DNA of 64,000 nucleotides from Microvirga arsenatis (lineage in GTDB: Bacteria > Pseudomonadota > Alphaproteobacteria > Rhizobiales > Beijerinckiaceae). Position 1 is the stretch's first letter, and every line of letters starts with the position of its first letter. The position numbers were made by a program, and so were the translations under genes. The stretch covers positions 124,001 through 188,000 of the forward strand of contig NZ_JAAAXJ010000003.1 of the NCBI RefSeq assembly GCF_009910705.1, given 5' to 3'. The notes below the pieces were generated by a model. The model was not told the origin of the DNA. It worked only from the letters and a program-made list of their open reading frames with translations, and did no database searches. Positions 19,720 to 30,458 of the stretch are shown piece by piece.

Positions 19720-19765
19720 CCCGCAGGTCCGGCGATGGCGCACAGGCCCCTCAGGGGCCTTTTTT
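19696..19765 (+). terminator. ilv attenuator: pause/antiterminator hairpin and intrinsic terminator
   Basis: GCGCCATCG (19696-19704) pairs with CGATGGCGC (19733-19741). Next comes a separate terminator stem AGGCCCC (19744-19750)/GGGGCCT (19754-19760) with loop TCA, ending in a T run (19760-19765). It lies between the leader peptide and ilvB, so read-through would control the operon. Confidence 0.8.
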
Positions 19766-19815
19766 ATTGCCCGAATTCGACAGACACAGCAGACGAGACC
19801 GACGGAGCGAGGACG

Positions 19816-21588
19816 ATGAGCGAGATGATGACCGGAGCCGAGATGGTGATCCGAGCCCTGCAGGATCAGGGGGTCGAGCATATCTTCGGGTATCCGGGCG
19901 GCGCGGTACTCCCCATCTACGATGCCCTCTTCCATCAGGAGAAGGTTCGGCACGTGCTCGTCCGTCACGAGCAGGGCGCCGTGCATGCGGCCGAGGGCTA
20001 TGCCCGCTCGTCGGGCAAGCCCGGCGTGGTGCTCGTCACCTCGGGCCCCGGCGCGACGAATGCGATCACCGGCCTCGCCGATGCGATGATGGATTCGATC
20101 CCGCTCGTGTGCATCACCGGCCAGGTGCCCACCCATCTCATCGGCTCGGATGCCTTCCAGGAATGCGATACGGTGGGCATCACGCGCCACTGCACGAAGC
20201 ACAACTATCTCGTGAAATCCATCGAGGACCTGCCACGGGTTCTGCACGAGGCCTTCTACGTGGCGCAGAACGGCCGCCCGGGTCCCGTGGTGGTCGATCT
20301 GCCGAAGGACATCCAGTTCAAGACCGGCGCCTATGTCCGGCCGCTGAGCAACCAGCACAAGACCTACCGCCCGACCGTCAAGGGAGACATGGAGCACATC
20401 CGCGCCGCGGTCGAGCTGATGGCGAATGCGAAGCGCCCGGTGTTCTATACCGGCGGCGGCGTCATCAATTCCGGACCTCATGCCTCGACGCTGCTGCGCG
20501 AGCTCGTCAGGCTCACGGGCTTTCCGATCACCTCGACCCTGATGGGACTCGGCGCCTATCCGGCGTCCGACAAGCAGTGGCTCGGCATGCTGGGCATGCA
20601 CGGCACCTACGAGGCTAACCTCGCGATGCATGAATGCGACGTGATGATCAACATCGGCGCGCGCTTCGACGACCGCATCACGGGACGGCTCGATGCCTTC
20701 TCGCCCTTCTCCAAGCGCATCCACGTGGACATCGACCCTTCCTCCATCAACAAGACCGTGAAGGTGGACATCCCCATCGTCGGCGACTGCGCCCATGTGC
20801 TGGAGGACATGGTGCGGCTGTGGCGGCAGGGCGCGCATCAGGCCGACAAGGTGGCGCTCAAGGATTGGTGGAGCAAGATCGAGGGCTGGCGTTCGCGCAA
20901 CTGCCTCGCTTTCCGGAACTCGGACGAGACCATCAAGCCTCAACACGCGGTCCAGCGCCTCTATGAGCTCACCAAGGACCGCGAGACCTATGTCACCACG
21001 GAGGTCGGCCAGCACCAGATGTGGGCGGCCCAGTACTTCAAGTTCGAGGAGCCGAACCGCTGGATGACCTCGGGCGGCCATGGCACCATGGGTTACGGCC
21101 TGCCGGCAGCCGTCGGCGCGCAGCTCGCGCACCCGAATGCGCTCGTGATCGACATCGCGGGCGAGGCCTCGATCCAGATGATGCTGCAGGAGATGTCGAC
21201 GGCCCTGCAGTACAACCTGCCGATCAAGGTGTTCATCCTGAACAACGAGTACATGGGCATGGTGCGCCAATGGCAGGAGCTGCTGCACGGCGGGCGCTAT
21301 TCCCAGAGCTACTCCGAGTCTCTTCCCGACTTCGTGAAGCTCGCCGAGGCCTACGGCGCCGTCGGCATCCGATGCGAGAAGCCGGGCGAGCTCGACGCGA
21401 AGATCATGCAGATGATCGACGTGAACCGCCCGGTGATCTTCGACTGCGTCGTCGACAAGACCGAAAACTGCTTCCCGATGATCCCCTCGGGCAAGGCGCA
21501 CAACGAAATGCTGCTCAACGACTATCTCGGCGAGACCGGAGCCGATATCGGCTCGGTGATCGACGAGAAGGGCAAGATGCTGGTTTGA
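19816..21588 (+). CDS. ilvB: Acetolactate synthase large subunit
   Basis: ThDP-dependent first common step of valine, leucine and isoleucine synthesis. The 590-aa protein has [14 protein letters not shown] and the catalytic glutamate in [16 protein letters not shown] in its N-terminal domain, then [15 protein letters not shown]. The C-terminal ThDP/Mg motif runs from [15 protein letters not shown] to [16 protein letters not shown] chose the ATG at 19816 ([12 protein letters not shown]). It heads an operon with a GST gene and ilvN. Confidence 0.97.
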   Translation: MSEMMTGAEMVIRALQDQGVEHIFGYPGGAVLPIYDALFHQEKVRHVLVRHEQGAVHAAEGYARSSGKPGVVLVTSGPGATNAITGLADAMMDSIPLVCITGQVPTHLIGSDAFQECDTVGITRHCTKHNYLVKSIEDLPRVLHEAFYVAQNGRPGPVVVDLPKDIQFKTGAYVRPLSNQHKTYRPTVKGDMEHIRAAVELMANAKRPVFYTGGGVINSGPHASTLLRELVRLTGFPITSTLMGLGAYPASDKQWLGMLGMHGTYEANLAMHECDVMINIGARFDDRITGRLDAFSPFSKRIHVDIDPSSINKTVKVDIPIVGDCAHVLEDMVRLWRQGAHQADKVALKDWWSKIEGWRSRNCLAFRNSDETIKPQHAVQRLYELTKDRETYVTTEVGQHQMWAAQYFKFEEPNRWMTSGGHGTMGYGLPAAVGAQLAHPNALVIDIAGEASIQMMLQEMSTALQYNLPIKVFILNNEYMGMVRQWQELLHGGRYSQSYSESLPDFVKLAEAYGAVGIRCEKPGELDAKIMQMIDVNRPVIFDCVVDKTENCFPMIPSGKAHNEMLLNDYLGETGADIGSVIDEKGKMLV

Positions 21589-21605
21589 TCCGGAAAGTGA
21601 GAGCC

Positions 21606-22286
21606 ATGCCCACCCTTGTCATCGCCAACAAGTGCTACTCGTCCTGGTCGCTGCGCTCCTGGCTGCTTCTGAAGCAGATGGGTGTGGCGTTCGACGAGAT
21701 CGTCATCCCGCTCGACCAGCCGGACACCAAGGAGAAGGTGCTCCGGCATTCGCCGGCCGGCAAGGTGCCGATCCTCATCGACGGCGACGTGACCGTGTGG
21801 GAGAGCATCGCGATCATGGAGCATGTGGGCGAGGCTTACGGCGCGCCCGTGTGGCCTGAGGATCGCAAGGCCCGCGCCATGGCGCGCTCGGTGGCGGCCG
21901 AGATGCATGCCGGGTTCTCGGCCCTGCGCTCCGCATGCCCGATGAATCTCGGCAGGAAATATGGCCCGCGAGACCGCGGCGAGGCGGTCGCCGGTGATGT
22001 CGCCCGCTTCAGCGAGATCGTGCGCCAGGCGCGCGAACGCTTCGGCGCGGGCGGGCCGTTCCTCTTCGGCGCCTTTTCGGCGGCTGATGCCATGTATGCC
22101 CCGCTTGCGACGCGCCTCGACACCTATTCCATCGCTCTCGATCCCGCCACGCAGGCCTATGTCAGCACGATCCTCTCGCTGCCCGCCTTCCAGGAATGGC
22201 GCGGCGCCGCGCTGAAGGAGGCGTGGATCGTCGATGCCGACGAGGTCGACGAGGAGGCCATCGAGAACTACCGCATCGCAGCCTGA
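21606..22286 (+). CDS. Glutathione S-transferase family protein
   Basis: A 226-residue two-domain GST. The thioredoxin-like N-terminal domain reads IANKCYSSWSLRSWLLLKQM with the cis-Pro region AGKVPILIDG and the GSH-binding ESIAIMEHV. An all-helical C-terminal domain follows. The residues CYSSWSLR suggest a Ser-type catalytic site. It lies 17 bp after ilvB and 30 bp before ilvN, inside the operon, so it is expected to be co-regulated with branched-chain synthesis. The substrate is unknown. Confidence 0.9.
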   Translation: MPTLVIANKCYSSWSLRSWLLLKQMGVAFDEIVIPLDQPDTKEKVLRHSPAGKVPILIDGDVTVWESIAIMEHVGEAYGAPVWPEDRKARAMARSVAAEMHAGFSALRSACPMNLGRKYGPRDRGEAVAGDVARFSEIVRQARERFGAGGPFLFGAFSAADAMYAPLATRLDTYSIALDPATQAYVSTILSLPAFQEWRGAALKEAWIVDADEVDEEAIENYRIAA

Positions 22287-22316
22287 GACCAGAAGACGAA
22301 GCCGGAAGACACAACC

Positions 22317-22859
22317 ATGCTCCAGATGAAGACCCACTATCCCGATGCCACCCGCGTCGAGCCCGTCAACCGGCATACGCTCGCGGTGATCGTCGACAAC
22401 GAGCCGGGCGTTCTTGCCCGCATCGCCGGCCTTTTCTCCGGCCGCGGCTACAACATCGAGAGCCTCACGGTCACCGAAACGGAGCACGAGGCGCATATCT
22501 CGCGCATCACCATCGTCACGGTGGGCACCGACAGCATCATCCAGCAGATCAAGAGCCAGCTCGAGCGCCTCGTGCCGGTGCATCGCGTGGTGGATCTCAC
22601 GCTCACGGGTGAGGCCGTGGAGCGCGAGCTGTGCCTCGTCAAGGTGGTGGGCAAGGGCGACCATCGCGTCGAGGCCATGCGCCTGGCCTCGGCCTTCGGG
22701 GCCCGCACGCTCGATGCGACGCTGACCTCCTTCGTCTACGAGCTGACCGGCACGACGGACGAGGTCGAGCGCTTCATCAAGCTGATGACGGCCGTGGGTC
22801 TCGTAGAGGTCTCCCGCACCGGGGTCGCCGCCATGGCGCGCGGCGCAGAAGGAATGTGA
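22317..22859 (+). CDS. ilvN: Acetolactate synthase small (regulatory) subunit
   Basis: Confers valine feedback inhibition and full activity on the large subunit. The 180-aa protein has an N-terminal ACT domain (HTLAVIVDNEPGVLARIAGLFSGRGYNIESL) and the C-terminal ALS_ss domain with RELCLVKVV. Its length fits the IlvN/IlvH group with both domains. Confidence 0.96.
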   Translation: MLQMKTHYPDATRVEPVNRHTLAVIVDNEPGVLARIAGLFSGRGYNIESLTVTETEHEAHISRITIVTVGTDSIIQQIKSQLERLVPVHRVVDLTLTGEAVERELCLVKVVGKGDHRVEAMRLASAFGARTLDATLTSFVYELTGTTDEVERFIKLMTAVGLVEVSRTGVAAMARGAEGM

Positions 22860-22863
22860 GCTT

Positions 22864-23412
22864 TCAGCCCCTGAAGTCGCTCTCCTTCAGGAACGCCTCC
22901 TCCTCCGGCGTGGTCTCGCGGCCCAGGATGGCGTTGCGATGGGGGAAGCGGCCGAAGCGGGCAATGATGCTGTGATGGTGGCGCGCCCATTTGATGGAAT
23001 CCTCTTCGCCGAGGGCTTCGTTCAAGGCCACCGAGCGCTCTTGGTCCGCCAAGGATTCCGAGTGCATGAAGGGCAGGTAGAAGAACCGGCGGAACTGCGG
23101 TTCCACCTTGTGGTCGAAGCCCCGCTCGATGGCGCGGTCGGCGGCCATGAGGGCGACCGGGTCGGTTCTGTAGGTTTCGCGTCGTCCCCGGAACATGTTG
23201 CGGGGGAACTGGTCGAGGAGGAGAACGACGGCGAGCGCGCCCTCGGGCGTCAGCTCCCACTCGTTGAGGTCGCCTCGTGCGGCGGCCTCATAGGTGGACA
23301 GGAAGCGGTCGCGGCAGGTCTGGTCGAAGGCTTCGTCCTTCGAAAACCACTTGGCCGGTCCGGCTTCGCGCCAGAAGGAGACAACTTCGTCGGGAGTGGC
23401 AAGGCGCTGCAT
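22864..23412 (-). CDS. DUF924 family protein
   Basis: A 182-residue TPR-like helical protein of the DUF924 family. Signatures are VVSFWREAGPAKWFSKDEAFD near the N-terminus, LVLLDQFPRNMFRG-like VVLLLDQFPRNMFRGR, and FFYLPFMHSESLADQE. I chose the ATG at 23412 (MQRLATPDEVV), since the open frame upstream is unconserved. The biochemical role is unknown. It faces ilvN tail to tail. Confidence 0.9.
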   Translation of the reverse strand: MQRLATPDEVVSFWREAGPAKWFSKDEAFDQTCRDRFLSTYEAAARGDLNEWELTPEGALAVVLLLDQFPRNMFRGRRETYRTDPVALMAADRAIERGFDHKVEPQFRRFFYLPFMHSESLADQERSVALNEALGEEDSIKWARHHHSIIARFGRFPHRNAILGRETTPEEEAFLKESDFRG

Positions 23413-23600
23413 GGCGTTGTCCTTCTCGAGGAGGAGCTTGGACACCAATCTAGAGCATTGGGGAGCGGATTGAACTCTCCAGGCTCGGATCGTTTGGGCC
23501 AAACGGGCCGTCCTGCACCGCATGCAGGGAGGGGCAGCAGTTTTGCTACAAACAACAACTTGTCAGCGCAGTTTTATTCGCTAAAAGCGGCGCCTGATGA

Positions 23601-24707
<1,107 letters not shown>

Positions 24708-24866
24708 GGCCGCAAGGCGGCGCGACGCCTGGGAAATCCTTGCCTCTCAAGGAAAAGGAAGTCTCCTCCGCGCCGCCTCTATCTCTCTTGCGCTAAGCCG
24801 GATGTGAATTTGCGAGCCCGGGCATTTCCGGCTAGTGGGCTTCCGTAGCGCAAGGTTCGACCTTTC

Positions 24867-25766
24867 ATGAGTGCATCGATCCAGACCAAGGATTTCCCGG
24901 AATTCGAGGCGCCCCTCTGGGCCGATCTCGATCCCGTGGCGCGTCTGGAACTCCAGGCCGAACTCCAGCAGGTGATCCTCCCGGGAGGCGCGATTCTCTT
25001 CCAGGAAGGGGACCCGGCGGACGCGCTCTACATGCTCGTGTCCGGGGCGCTCGGCGTGTCCATCCAGGGCAGCCATGGGGAGCAGAGGCGCGTCGCACGC
25101 ATCTTCCCCCCGGAGACGATCGGGGAAATGGCCCTGATCTCGAATGCCCCCCGTTCGGCCAGCGTCACCGCCCTGCGCGACTCGGTTCTGCTCAAGCTTA
25201 CCCGCGAGGCGTTCGAGCGCCTCGTCAAGCGCTGTCCCACGGTGATGGTCTACCTGTCGCGTCTGCTCGCCGACCGGCTCCGTGCGACCACGCGCAGCAG
25301 CCCGATCAGCTTCAAGCCCACCACCTTCGCGATCGTGCCCGTCACCCAGGGCGTGGCCGTGGCCGACTTCGCCCAGGCGTTCCTCGAAGAAATGCGGCGC
25401 AGCCATGGAGCGGGCGTCGACCTCCTCGAGGCGATGCCGACCCAGGCGGACGAGAACTGGCTTTACCGCTTCGAGGCCGGTCGCGAGCGCGTCATCTATG
25501 TCGCAACCGAACCGTCCGGCGCCTGGACGAGCCGCTGCATCCGGCATGCCGACCACGTGATGTTCGTCGCCCGTCCCGGCGAGCCGCTCGTTCCCGAGGC
25601 GGAAGCGCTCACCTGTGCCGTCTCGTCCTGGCGCCGTCACGACCTCGTGCTGCTGCAGAAGGCGGACGCCTCCCGCCCGCTGCCGGCTCACCCCTCGCTC
25701 GCCCGCCTCCCTGTCGACCAGCGGCTCCAGGTGCGCGAGAGAAGCCTGCCGATCTCCAGCGCCTGA
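24867..25766 (+). pseudogene. Cyclic-nucleotide-binding-domain part of a split NTE-like protein (5' fragment)
   Basis: A 299-codon frame with a CAP_ED/cNMP-binding domain at about residues 20-135 (LFQEGDPADALYMLVSGALGVSI, PPETIGEMALISNAPRSASVTA) and a linker region. In NTE-like bacterial phospholipases this arrangement runs directly into a patatin domain. Here the frame stops at 25766, and the patatin domain continues in another frame. The minus-one frame reads [25 protein letters not shown] across the junction without a stop. A short GAGAGA repeat at about 25735-25742 marks the probable slip. It could still be expressed as a separate regulatory protein. Confidence 0.7.
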
Positions 25767-25789
25767 TCCGCACGTCGAGCGGACGGGCC

Positions 25790-26617
25790 GTGGGCCTGGT
25801 ACTGGCCGGGGGAGGGGCGCGGGGCTTCGCCCATCTCGGTGCCATCCAGGCGCTTCGCGAATACGGGTTCCCTGTCGATCTGGTCGGCGGAACCAGCATC
25901 GGCGCGGTGATGGCGGCCACCTGCGCCATCCAGATCGGGCTCGACGAGGCCAAGGCCCTGATGCGGGAGGCCTTCGTCAGAAACCCGCCGCTGAACGACT
26001 ACACCCTGCCGCTCGTGGCCTTGGTGCGCGGCCAGAAGGTCGATGCGCGGCTGATGGAGCACTTCGGCGACAGGACCATCGAGGAACTCTGGCTGCCGTT
26101 CTTCTGCGTCTCGTCGAACCTGACCACGGGCACGACTCATGTTCATCGCCAGGGGCCGCTCTGGCGGGCCTTGAGGGCGAGCCTGGCCATCCCGGGCCTC
26201 CTCCCGCCTGTGGTCGAGCCGGAGGGGGTTCTCGTCGACGGGGCAATGATGAACAACCTGCCGGCCGATGTGATGTCGGATCTCCAGAGAGGGCCGGTGC
26301 TCGGCATCGACGTGGCCCGCGACGTGGCCTTCACCACGCCCGGCGAGGAGGAGAAGAAGGCGCCGCTCCTGCGCCGGCTTCTGGGTTTGCCGGCCAATGC
26401 TCCGGACATCGTCAGCCTGCTCTACCGTGCGGCGACCATTTCAAGCGATGCCCAGACCCTCAAGGCCCGTGCCCATGCGGCCCTGGTCATCCATCCGCCC
26501 CTGGCCGATGTGCCCCTGCGGGGCTGGGAGCAGTTCGAGAGGGTGGTCGAGATCGGCTACGAGCATACGCGTGAACGGATCGAAAGCGGCGCGCTCGACA
26601 GCTTCAAAGCTGCGTAG
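25790..26617 (+). pseudogene. Patatin-like phospholipase domain (3' part of the split NTE-like gene)
   Basis: A 275-residue patatin domain: oxyanion glycines GGGARGFAHLGA, nucleophile elbow GGTSIGAVMA (catalytic serine) and DGAMMNNLPAD (catalytic aspartate). It ends in the usual NTE-like C-terminal region. It can start at GTG 25790, but the same frame is open upstream to about 25682 and encodes the natural linker to the cNMP domain. All catalytic residues are present, so the domain may be active even if it is made separately. Confidence 0.75.
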
Positions 26618-26637
26618 AAGCGCCGGGCCTGAGCCTC

Positions 26638-26985
26638 TCAGAGGCGGTGCCACATCATGGCCAGAGCCGCCACGATCACGGTCAGCAGGATTCCGAGCGT
26701 CTGCGACCGCCGCTTGTAGAACCGGTACAAGGCGCAGCAGGCGACGAGCGTCACCAGCAGGCTCCACATGTCCTGGGTCAGATGGTTGATCCTGGTAGGG
26801 CCGAGCAGGGGCTTGGCCGTGCTCCAGCTCTCCGTCATCCAGAACGAGCCATAGACAAGGGCGGCGATACCCCAGATAGAGGGCCACCACGCCGCAGGCA
26901 GGCCTGCGGAAAGCGGGTTCGAGGCGGCGGCCGCCTGCGGGGCGTATTCAAGCTCGCCGATGGAGCCGGATGAGAGATCGGACAC
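26638..26985 (-). CDS. Small multi-pass membrane protein, unknown function
   Basis: 115 residues with three likely membrane helices: about 31-50 (WWPSIWGIAALVYGSFWM), 72-88 (MWSLLVTLVACCALYRF) and 96-112 (LGILLTVIVAALAMMW). No family is recognised. It stands alone, convergent with the patatin gene. Confidence 0.7.
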   Translation of the reverse strand: MSDLSSGSIGELEYAPQAAAASNPLSAGLPAAWWPSIWGIAALVYGSFWMTESWSTAKPLLGPTRINHLTQDMWSLLVTLVACCALYRFYKRRSQTLGILLTVIVAALAMMWHRL

Positions 26986-27092
26986 GGTGATGGTTCCGCA
27001 ACGTTATAGCTAAGCTCTTAACATTGCGGAACCGGGCTGAAACCTCCAGGAACGGAGGGGAAAGCGCAGTTTCCAGGGAGGATGCCCAGCTC

Positions 27093-27248
27093 TTACTGCT
27101 GGTTGCTCTTCGTGTTCTGAGCCTTGTTGTTGTCCTGCTTGCCGGGGTCCTTGCGGTTCTTCATCGTGCCGCCGGAGCCGCGGGTGTGATCGTCGAGGTG
27201 CTTCTTGCTCTCGGCGGAGTTGTCGCCGTTCATCTTGCCTTTGCCCAT
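27093..27248 (-). CDS. Small hydrophilic protein, unknown function
   Basis: A 51-residue ORF starting MGKGKMNGDNSAESKKHLDDH and ending NTKSNQQ. It is very polar and Lys/Asn/Gly-rich, and probably disordered. A strong AGGAGG ribosome-binding site lies just upstream of the ATG at 27248. The composition recalls small stress-type proteins, but no family is assigned. Confidence 0.65.
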   Translation of the reverse strand: MGKGKMNGDNSAESKKHLDDHTRGSGGTMKNRKDPGKQDNNKAQNTKSNQQ

Positions 27249-27315
27249 GAGGGGACCTCCTGTGGTGACGAGGGTTAATGGCCCCTTCGGACCTCGGGTT
27301 CCCGGGTGCGCGCCC

Positions 27316-27840
27316 CTACCACAGCAGGTATTGGGCCAGACCTGCGCCGGGCGCGAGGATCACGAAGGCCCAGACGGAGGCGGAGGCGAGGTTGGCGGCC
27401 TGGAACAGCACGCCCGGCATCAGGAAGATGCCGGCGATGAGGGCGATGACGGCCCGGATCGGCCCGAAGAACCGCCCTAGGAACACGGCCCAGGGGCCGA
27501 AGCGCTGGAAGAACTCCTCGCCTCGCGCGATCAGCTTGGGATTGCGGGACAGGGGCCAGATCCCATAGGCCGTCTTCTTGTAGCGCTGGCCGATGGCATA
27601 GGAGAGCCAGTTTCCGAGGAAGGCGCCGCAGACCGCCCCGGTCCAGGCCTGCCAGAAAGGGATGTCGGCCGCAGCCAGCACGAAACCGACCGCGATCAGG
27701 ATCGTCATGGTGGGCAGGAGCAGGGACACGAAGACGAGCGATTCGGCAAAGGTCATCATCCCGAGCACGAACGGGGCATAGGCCCGATGGGCCTGCACGA
27801 AATCCAGGATGCTGGTCTTCCAGAAATCGATGTCCATCAA
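27316..27840 (-). CDS. DedA family membrane protein
   Basis: A 174-residue inner-membrane protein of the DedA/VTT superfamily, some members of which are lipid flippases. The core reads FAESLVFVSLLLPTMTILIAVG, GAVCGAFLGNWLSYAIG and the conserved FGPWAVFLGRFFGPIRAVIALIAG with its arginines. There are four to five hydrophobic stretches. It is a short member of the family. Confidence 0.9.
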   Translation of the reverse strand: MMDIDFWKTSILDFVQAHRAYAPFVLGMMTFAESLVFVSLLLPTMTILIAVGFVLAAADIPFWQAWTGAVCGAFLGNWLSYAIGQRYKKTAYGIWPLSRNPKLIARGEEFFQRFGPWAVFLGRFFGPIRAVIALIAGIFLMPGVLFQAANLASASVWAFVILAPGAGLAQYLLW

Positions 27841-27989
27841 TGCGGTCCGGCTCCCGTTTCGGTGGGGTTGATACAGGCATGCTCCATGGATCGAAAGGAC
27901 CCAATCGACTTTGTGATGGATGGGATCACATCACGCGATTTGAAGCGAAGTTCGTGTTGCGGTAACCCGGACGCAAGGGGGCAAGAGCC

Positions 27990-28838
27990 ATGAACGTTCT
28001 CTCGATCCAGTCCCATGTCGCCTACGGCCACGTGGGGAACGCCTCAGCCGTGTTTCCGATGCAGCGCCTCGGCGTCGAGGTCTGGCCGATCCACACCGTG
28101 CAGTTCTCGAACCATACCGGCTACGGCTCCTGGAAGGGCCGTGTCTTCGACGGACCGGCCATCGAGGAGTTGGTGGAGGGCATTGCCGAGCGCGGAGTGC
28201 TCGGCCGCTGCGGCGGCGTGCTTTCCGGCTATATGGGCTCGGCCGACATCGGCAACGCGATCCTCTCCGCCGTGGCGCGTGTGCGGTCCCTCAACCCGGA
28301 GGCTCTCTACTGCTGCGATCCCGTGATCGGCGATGTGGGCCGCGGCATCTTCGTGCGCCCCGGAATCCCCGAGTTCATGCGGGATCAGGCCGTGCCTGCA
28401 GCCGACATCATCACCCCCAACCAGTTCGAGCTCGACTATCTCTCCGGCCTTACGACCCGGACGATGGACGACGTGAAGAAGGCGGTTGCCGCCGTTCATG
28501 CGATGGGCCCCAGGGTGGTGCTCGTCACTTCCGTCGAAGCACGGGAAACACCCTCCGACAGCGTGGACCTGGTGGCCGGCGAAGGCGGGCGCTTCTGGCG
28601 TGTGCGAACCCCGAAGCTGTCGCTCTCCGTCAACGGGGCAGGGGATGCCATCGCCGCGCTCTTCTTCGTCCATTATGCGCGCTCGCGCTCGGCCCCGGCA
28701 GCTCTTGCGGAAGCCTCCGCCTCCATCTACGGCTTGCTCAAGCGCACGGAAGAGGCGGGCTCCCGCGAGATCCTGACCATTGCGGCGCAGGACGAATTCG
28801 TCTCCCCCACCCACCGCTTCGACGTGGAAGAGGTTTGA
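27990..28838 (+). CDS. pdxY: Pyridoxal kinase
   Basis: Phosphorylates pyridoxal in vitamin B6 salvage. The 282-aa ribokinase-like protein starts MNVLSIQSHVAYGHVGN and has CCDPVIGDVGRGIFV, PNQFELDYLSG and the anion-hole/catalytic motif NGAGDAIAALF. It is followed 4 bp later by the PhzF gene, so the two are probably co-transcribed. Confidence 0.95.
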   Translation: MNVLSIQSHVAYGHVGNASAVFPMQRLGVEVWPIHTVQFSNHTGYGSWKGRVFDGPAIEELVEGIAERGVLGRCGGVLSGYMGSADIGNAILSAVARVRSLNPEALYCCDPVIGDVGRGIFVRPGIPEFMRDQAVPAADIITPNQFELDYLSGLTTRTMDDVKKAVAAVHAMGPRVVLVTSVEARETPSDSVDLVAGEGGRFWRVRTPKLSLSVNGAGDAIAALFFVHYARSRSAPAALAEASASIYGLLKRTEEAGSREILTIAAQDEFVSPTHRFDVEEV

Positions 28839-28842
28839 TCCC

Positions 28843-29748
28843 ATGCCCCGCCGGTTTGTCACCCTGGATGTCTTCACGGGCGAGCGCTTCGCCGGCAATC
28901 CCCTGGCCGTGGTCCTCGACGCCGAGGGACTCGAGACGGCGGGGATGCAGCAGATCGCGAAGGAGTTCAATCTCTCCGAGACGGTCTTCGTCCTCCCGGC
29001 TTCTGAGCCGCGCCAGCGCGCCGATATCCGCATCTTCACGCCGGCTCGTGAACTGCCCTTCGCAGGACATCCCACCGTGGGAACCGCCGTGCTTCTTGCG
29101 TTGCTCGACCAAGACGGCCAGCCGGGCGCGGTGGCTTTTGGGCTCAAAGAGCAGGTCGGCATCGTACCCTGTGCCGTCGAGGTGAAGGATGGGACCAGCG
29201 GCACGGCCCGCTTCCGCCTGCCGCGTCTGCCCTTCGTTTGGGGTGAGGGCAAGGACCCGACCACATGTGCTTGGGCGCTTGGTCTTGACCCCACGGAGAT
29301 CGGTTTCGATCGCCACATCCCCAGCCGCCATTCGGCAGGCGTCGCGTATGATCTCGTGCCTGTCGCATCGCTTGAAGCACTGGCCAGAGCCAAGCCACAG
29401 GGCGAGGCCTTCGACAAGGCCTTCGGCGACAGCGATCACCCGGCACCTTATGTCTATACCCGCATCCCTCAGGCCGATGGATTGCGTTACCGTGCCCGCA
29501 TGTTTGGTCTGGGCATGGGCATCGTGGAAGACCCGGCCACCGGCTCGGCCGCTGCGGCCTTCGCAGGTGCCCTCATGCAGTGCGAGCCTCTGGGCGACGG
29601 CGAGCACAACATCGTCATCGAGCAGGGCGTCGAGATGGGCCGCCCGAGCGAGATCCTGCTTCAGATGGCGATCAAGGACGGAGCCCTCGTCTCCGCCGAG
29701 ATCGGGGGTGGGGCGGTGATGGTGAGCCGCGGCGAGCTTCTGGCGTGA
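28843..29748 (+). CDS. PhzF family isomerase-like protein
   Basis: A 301-residue member of the PhzF/diaminopimelate-epimerase fold family. Motifs are GNPLAVVLDAEGL, the catalytic glutamate in FNLSETVFV, FTPARELPFAGHPTVGTA, and EDPATGSAAAAFAGAL. The ATG at 28843 (MPRRFVTLDVF) is the conserved start. No phenazine genes are nearby, so the substrate is unknown. Its stop overlaps the GTG of the NUDIX gene. Confidence 0.92.
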   Translation: MPRRFVTLDVFTGERFAGNPLAVVLDAEGLETAGMQQIAKEFNLSETVFVLPASEPRQRADIRIFTPARELPFAGHPTVGTAVLLALLDQDGQPGAVAFGLKEQVGIVPCAVEVKDGTSGTARFRLPRLPFVWGEGKDPTTCAWALGLDPTEIGFDRHIPSRHSAGVAYDLVPVASLEALARAKPQGEAFDKAFGDSDHPAPYVYTRIPQADGLRYRARMFGLGMGIVEDPATGSAAAAFAGALMQCEPLGDGEHNIVIEQGVEMGRPSEILLQMAIKDGALVSAEIGGGAVMVSRGELLA

Positions 29749-30458
29749 GGGGCGAGCTCGCGTTCCACCGCGTCTCCCGCGTCGAGGCGTGCTGCCGGCC
29801 GCTGGACTGGGCCTGGCCCAAGCAGAACCGAGCCTTCGTGGAGGAGAACTGGAAGCGCCGCACGGCGGGCAAGCCGTTGATGTTCAACGGGCGGGTCCTG
29901 CTGCTGCAGGACGTCGCCTTCGAGCAGGATCTGTGCCGCTCCACCTATTTCGAGGTGGATTATGCGGACTTCGTGGCCTGGATCGACAAGGGGTATCCAG
30001 ATCCGACCATCGCCAACGGTTTTGCCATGGGGGCGCTGCGCGGGTCCGACGGCGCCTATCTCTGCGGGGTGATGGGGCAGGGCACCACCAACGCGGGCAG
30101 GGTCTATTTCCCGGCCGGAACGCCGGATCCCACCGATCTCAGACCCGACGGCACCGTCGATCTGGCAACCAGCCTCACCCGTGAGCTCGCCGAGGAGACG
30201 GGGCTTGCGGAAGGCGAGTACCGCGTGGACGGTGAGTGGATCATCGTTCAGCGCTGGCCCACCATCGCCTTCCTGCGCATGGTGACGCTGCCGGTCACGG
30301 CAGAGGAGGGCGCGGCGGCCATCCGCGCCAACATCTCCCGCCAGGAAGAGCCTGAGCTGCAGGACGTGCGGATCATCCGCGGGCCGGGGGATATCGACCG
30401 GGAGCGGATGCCGCTTTTCCTTCAGTCCTTCTTCGAATGGGTCTTCGCTCAGAGATAG
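29745..30458 (+). CDS. NUDIX hydrolase domain protein
   Basis: A 237-residue protein starting at GTG 29745, overlapping the PhzF stop by 4 bp. The Nudix box region is visible as GTPDPTDLRPDG...LTRELAEETGLAEGEY (REXXEE, about residues 145-157). This matches the alphaproteobacterial NUDIX group that hydrolyses nucleoside-diphosphate-linked compounds. The start is inferred from coupling because the first ATG in frame is well inside. Confidence 0.85.
   Translation: MRGELAFHRVSRVEACCRPLDWAWPKQNRAFVEENWKRRTAGKPLMFNGRVLLLQDVAFEQDLCRSTYFEVDYADFVAWIDKGYPDPTIANGFAMGALRGSDGAYLCGVMGQGTTNAGRVYFPAGTPDPTDLRPDGTVDLATSLTRELAEETGLAEGEYRVDGEWIIVQRWPTIAFLRMVTLPVTAEEGAAAIRANISRQEEPELQDVRIIRGPGDIDRERMPLFLQSFFEWVFAQR

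Noticed and set aside
19579..21501. A 640-codon minus frame over ilvB and its leader
   Set aside because: It is antisense to acetolactate synthase with conserved motifs. No domain in the minus frame.
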